NCBI RefSeq assembly: GCF_015163715.1
Contig: NZ_JADDUM010000089.1
Span: 1 to 38,970, forward strand
Length of the DNA: 38,970 nt
Source: Pseudomonas cyclaminis
Lineage (GTDB): Bacteria; Pseudomonadota; Gammaproteobacteria; Pseudomonadales; Pseudomonadaceae
Direction of reading: 5' to 3'
Translations under genes and position numbers: made by a program
In this document: positions 36,477-38,970 of the stretch, in pieces
How positions within the stretch are numbered: the first letter of the stretch is position 1
How the letters are laid out: each line of letters opens with the position of its first letter
Notes under the pieces: generated by a model
Seen by the model: the letters and a program-made list of their open reading frames with translations, nothing else
Databases searched by the model: none
Told to the model about the DNA's origin: nothing

Positions 36477-37588
36477 TCGCCGCCAACACCCAACTGCGCG
36501 ACCTGGGCACACCGCCCAGGGACGCCGAGCAGACTGAACTGCGTCCGGACCTGAACCGCGCCCACGTGCGTTTTATCAACCTGGGCAAGACCTACGACGG
36601 CACGGTGCATGCCCTGCAAGGCATCGACCTGGCGATCCAGCGCGGTGAAGTGTTCGGCATCATCGGCCGCAGCGGCGCCGGCAAGTCCTCGTTGATCCGC
36701 ACCATCAACCGCCTGGAGCAACCGAGCAGCGGGCGCGTGCTGATCGATCAGGTGGACATCGGCGACTTCGACGAACACCGCCTGGTGGCGCTGCGTCGGC
36801 GCATCGGCATGATCTTCCAGCACTTCAACCTGATGTCGGCCAAGACCGTGTGGCAGAACGTCGAGCTGCCGCTGAAAGTCGCCGGCGTGCCCAAGCCCCA
36901 GCGTGAGCAGAAGGTGCGCGAACTGCTGGAGCTGGTGGGCTTGCAGGACAAGCACAAGGCCTATCCGGCGCAGCTGTCCGGCGGGCAGAAACAGCGCGTG
37001 GGCATCGCCCGTTCACTGGTGCACGACCCGCAGATTTTGCTGTGCGACGAAGCCACTTCCGCGCTGGACCCGGAGACCACCCAGTCGATCCTCGGCCTGC
37101 TGCGCGAGATCAACCAGCGCCTGGGCCTGACCATCGTATTGATCACCCACGAAATGGCGGTGATCCGCGACATCTGCGACCGCGTGGTAGTGCTGGAACA
37201 CGGACGCATCGTCGAGCAAGGCCCGGTGTGGGAAGTGTTTGGCAACCCTCGGCATGAGGTCAGCAAAACCCTGCTGGCGCCATTGCAACATGGGCTGCCG
37301 GAAGAACTGCAAAGCCGTTTGCAGAGCACGCCGTCATCTGCGGGCTGCGCCGTGGTGCTGCGCTTGCAGCTCACCGGCAGTGCCAGCGACGAACCGGACC
37401 TGGCCGCGCTGTTCAACGCCCTCGGCGGGCGCGTGCGCTTGTTGCAAGGCGGCGTGGAACGCATCCAGGGCCATGCCTTGGGGCAATTGCTGCTGGCGGT
37501 GAATGGCTCCCCCCACAGCGCCGAAGAACTGCGCAACCGCGCCGCGAATTGGGCACAACAGGTGGAGGTGCTGGGCTATGTGGTTTGA
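36473..37588 (+). CDS. metN: MetN-type ABC transporter ATPase
   Basis: The 371-residue ATPase has Walker A GRSGAGKS at 65-72, Q-loop MIFQHFNLM, signature [15 protein letters not shown], Walker [14 protein letters not shown] and switch [11 protein letters not shown]-terminal NIL domain (about 285-371) in MetN proteins binds methionine and inhibits transport. About 30 extra N-terminal residues precede the usual MetN start compared with the 343-residue E. coli protein. It overlaps metQ by four and metI by eleven bases, so the three are co-translated. Confidence 0.92.
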   Translation: MIAANTQLRDLGTPPRDAEQTELRPDLNRAHVRFINLGKTYDGTVHALQGIDLAIQRGEVFGIIGRSGAGKSSLIRTINRLEQPSSGRVLIDQVDIGDFDEHRLVALRRRIGMIFQHFNLMSAKTVWQNVELPLKVAGVPKPQREQKVRELLELVGLQDKHKAYPAQLSGGQKQRVGIARSLVHDPQILLCDEATSALDPETTQSILGLLREINQRLGLTIVLITHEMAVIRDICDRVVVLEHGRIVEQGPVWEVFGNPRHEVSKTLLAPLQHGLPEELQSRLQSTPSSAGCAVVLRLQLTGSASDEPDLAALFNALGGRVRLLQGGVERIQGHALGQLLLAVNGSPHSAEELRNRAANWAQQVEVLGYVV

Positions 37589-38222
37589 TCGTTTATTGCA
37601 GGGCGCCATCGACACCTTGCTGATGGTCGGCGTGTCGTCGCTGATCGCGTTGCTGGTGGGGATTCCACTGGCGGTGTTTCTGGTGACCAGTGACAAGGGT
37701 GGCATCTACCAGGCACCGGCGTTGAACCGGGTGCTCGGGGCCTTCGTCAATCTGTTCCGCTCGATTCCGTTTTTGATCCTGATGGTGGCCTTGATCCCGT
37801 TCACCCGGCTGATCGTCGGTACTACCTACGGCGTTTGGGCCGCCGTGGTGCCGCTGACCATCGCGGCCACGCCATTCTTCGCACGCATCGCCGAGGTGAG
37901 CCTGCGCGAGGTCGACCACGGTCTGATCGAAGCCGCACAAGCCATGGGCTGCCGGCGCTGGCACATCATCTGGCACGTGCTGTTGCCGGAAGCGCTGCCG
38001 GGGATTGTCGGCGGATTCACGATTACGCTGGTGACCATGATCAACTCGTCAGCCATGGCCGGCGCAATTGGTGCAGGCGGCTTGGGCGACATTGCCTACC
38101 GCTACGGCTATCAGCGTTTTGACACGCAGATCATGCTCACCGTGATTGTGCTGCTGGTGGTGCTGGTGGCGGTGATTCAACTGGGCGGCGATCGCCTGGC
38201 GCGGGTACTGAACAAGCGGTGA
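37578..38222 (+). CDS. metI: MetI-type ABC transporter permease
   Basis: The protein has 214 residues from the ATG at 37578, after GGAGG; the longer frame upstream runs through metN and is non-coding. It has about five helices ([58 protein letters not shown]). The coupling loop [29 protein letters not shown] and the following [32 protein letters not shown] are typical of MetI. It pairs with MetN and MetQ. Confidence 0.93.
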   Translation: MWFDRLLQGAIDTLLMVGVSSLIALLVGIPLAVFLVTSDKGGIYQAPALNRVLGAFVNLFRSIPFLILMVALIPFTRLIVGTTYGVWAAVVPLTIAATPFFARIAEVSLREVDHGLIEAAQAMGCRRWHIIWHVLLPEALPGIVGGFTITLVTMINSSAMAGAIGAGGLGDIAYRYGYQRFDTQIMLTVIVLLVVLVAVIQLGGDRLARVLNKR

Positions 38223-38260
38223 GGTATAGTCGGGCCATCTCAGCGCCCGGTATCCCCGTC

Positions 38261-38887
38261 ATGACCCTCAAGCCCGACGACCTCGACCAGATCACGTCCA
38301 CCACCCTCGGCCACTACAACAAGGTGGCCGAGGATTTCCGCGAAGGCACCCGCGACCACGATGTCAGCCAGAACATCGACGCATTGCTGCGGCATATCCA
38401 CGGCACCGCGCCGTTCACCGTGCTGGATTTCGGCTGCGGGCCGGGGCGGGATTTGCAGACCTTTACCCGCATGGGCCATATCGCCGTGGGCTTGGACGGC
38501 TCGGAGCGGTTCGCGCAGATGGCGCGTGAAGACAGCGGCTGCGAGGTGTTGCAGCAGGATTTTCTCAAGCTGGATTTACCCAATGAGCGCTTCGACGGGA
38601 TCTTTGCCAATGCGGTGCTGTTTCATATCCCCAAGCAGGAACTGCCGCGTGTGCTCAAGCAGTTGCATGGCGCGTTGAAGCCTGGGGGCGTGCTGTTCAG
38701 CTCCAACCCACGGGGTGAGAACCAGGAAGGCTGGAATGGGCCGCGGTATGGGTCGTATCACGACTTGGCGGCGTGGCAAGAGTTGCTGACGACAGCGGGG
38801 TTTGTGGAGTTGGAGCATTACTACCGACCGGCCGGCTTGCCACGGGAACAGCAGCCCTGGTTAGCCAGCGTATGGCGTAAACCTTAA
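38261..38887 (+). CDS. Class I SAM-dependent methyltransferase
   Basis: The product has 208 residues from the ATG at 38261; a GTG at 38219 overlapping metI would add 14 residues with no family likeness. SAM-binding motif I is VLDFGCGPGRDL (54-65), followed by the acidic end of strand 2 (VGLDGS), motif II-like FDGIFANAVLFHIP and a post-motif LKPGGVLFSSNP. Type-11 small-molecule methyltransferase is the best call. The substrate is unknown. It follows metI by 38 bases, so it may be read through from metQNI; methionine uptake feeding SAM is a suggestive but unproven link. Confidence 0.82.
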   Translation: MTLKPDDLDQITSTTLGHYNKVAEDFREGTRDHDVSQNIDALLRHIHGTAPFTVLDFGCGPGRDLQTFTRMGHIAVGLDGSERFAQMAREDSGCEVLQQDFLKLDLPNERFDGIFANAVLFHIPKQELPRVLKQLHGALKPGGVLFSSNPRGENQEGWNGPRYGSYHDLAAWQELLTTAGFVELEHYYRPAGLPREQQPWLASVWRKP

Positions 38888-38902
38888 AAGCAACATAACT
38901 CC

Positions 38903-38970
38903 AATGTGGAGGGGGCTTGCCCCCCGATGCAGTGGTTCAGTCAAAGTTGTTCTAACTGACCCACCGCCAT
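38903..38970. repeat. REP doublet, cut by window end
   Basis: AATGTGGAGGGGGCTTGCCC opens a unit whose centre (CAGTGGTTCAG and CTGACCCACCGC) matches that of the doublet at 22-119. The closing REP arm would lie beyond the window. Confidence 0.8.

Noticed and set aside
36473..36560. N-terminal extension of MetN as a separate small gene
   Set aside because: The ATG overlaps the metQ stop in the usual coupled manner and the frame runs without a break into the ATPase.
1..38970. CRISPR array from the repeated palindromes
   Set aside because: Copies are kilobases apart, palindromic and intergenic, with no regular spacers and no cas genes.

Overview
The window reads as a chromosomal segment of a fluorescent-group Pseudomonas. 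The grounds are high G+C with strong third-position bias, many copies of a REP-type palindrome (GTGGGAGGGGG-CTTG-CCCCCTCCCAC) between genes, and a gene order (pckA, hslO, PAP2 gene, hslR, rim genes, envZ/ompR, tex, thioesterase, gshA) that I recall from other Pseudomonas chromosomes. No tRNA, rRNA, CRISPR array, insertion sequence, integrase or replication origin was found.

Layout. (1) Positions 1-3250: REP doublet, a periplasmic YfaP/TPR protein, a YhfG-Fic toxin-antitoxin pair, and a membrane/DUF1493 protein beside a disturbed AT-rich stretch. (2) 3300-16801: conserved housekeeping block: pckA and hslO (minus strand), a PAP2-type phosphatase, hslR, the rimABK operon (c-di-GMP phosphodiesterase, RimB protease, RimK ribosomal glutamate ligase), the ompR-envZ (amgRS-like) two-component system, tex with an overlapping thioesterase, and gshA. 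(3) 16992-20451: taurine operon tauABCD. (4) 20563-22446: a visibly AT-richer two-gene island, an unrecognised 225-aa protein followed by an Xre-HTH plus M78 (ImmA/IrrE) metallopeptidase. This is the best candidate for an undescribed or little-described system. (5) 22509-25681: an aldo/keto reductase gene broken by a one-base frameshift, and a BetT choline transporter with a long palindromic operator upstream. (6) 25965-30481: serine acetyltransferase divergent from D-cysteine desulfhydrase and the cystine ABC transporter tcyJ-tcyL-tcyN. (7) 30800-31576: an orphan hypothetical gene. (8) 31764-38222: an organosulfur cluster of two tandem SfnB/DszC-like flavoproteins, a DszA/SnaA/NtaA-type monooxygenase and a MetQNI importer. 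A methyltransferase gene and a truncated REP doublet end the window.

How it works together. From 16.9 kb onward most genes concern sulfur: taurine uptake and desulfonation (tauABCD), cysteine synthesis and D-cysteine/cystine use (SAT, dcyD, tcyJLN), and sulfone/sulfonate oxidation plus a methionine-type importer. AT-rich leaders before tauA, tcyJ and the first sfnB-like gene fit sulfur-starvation control (CysB/SfnR type), though no specific regulator site can be proven by eye. The Fic pair and the HTH-M78 pair are accessory modules set into otherwise conserved neighbourhoods.
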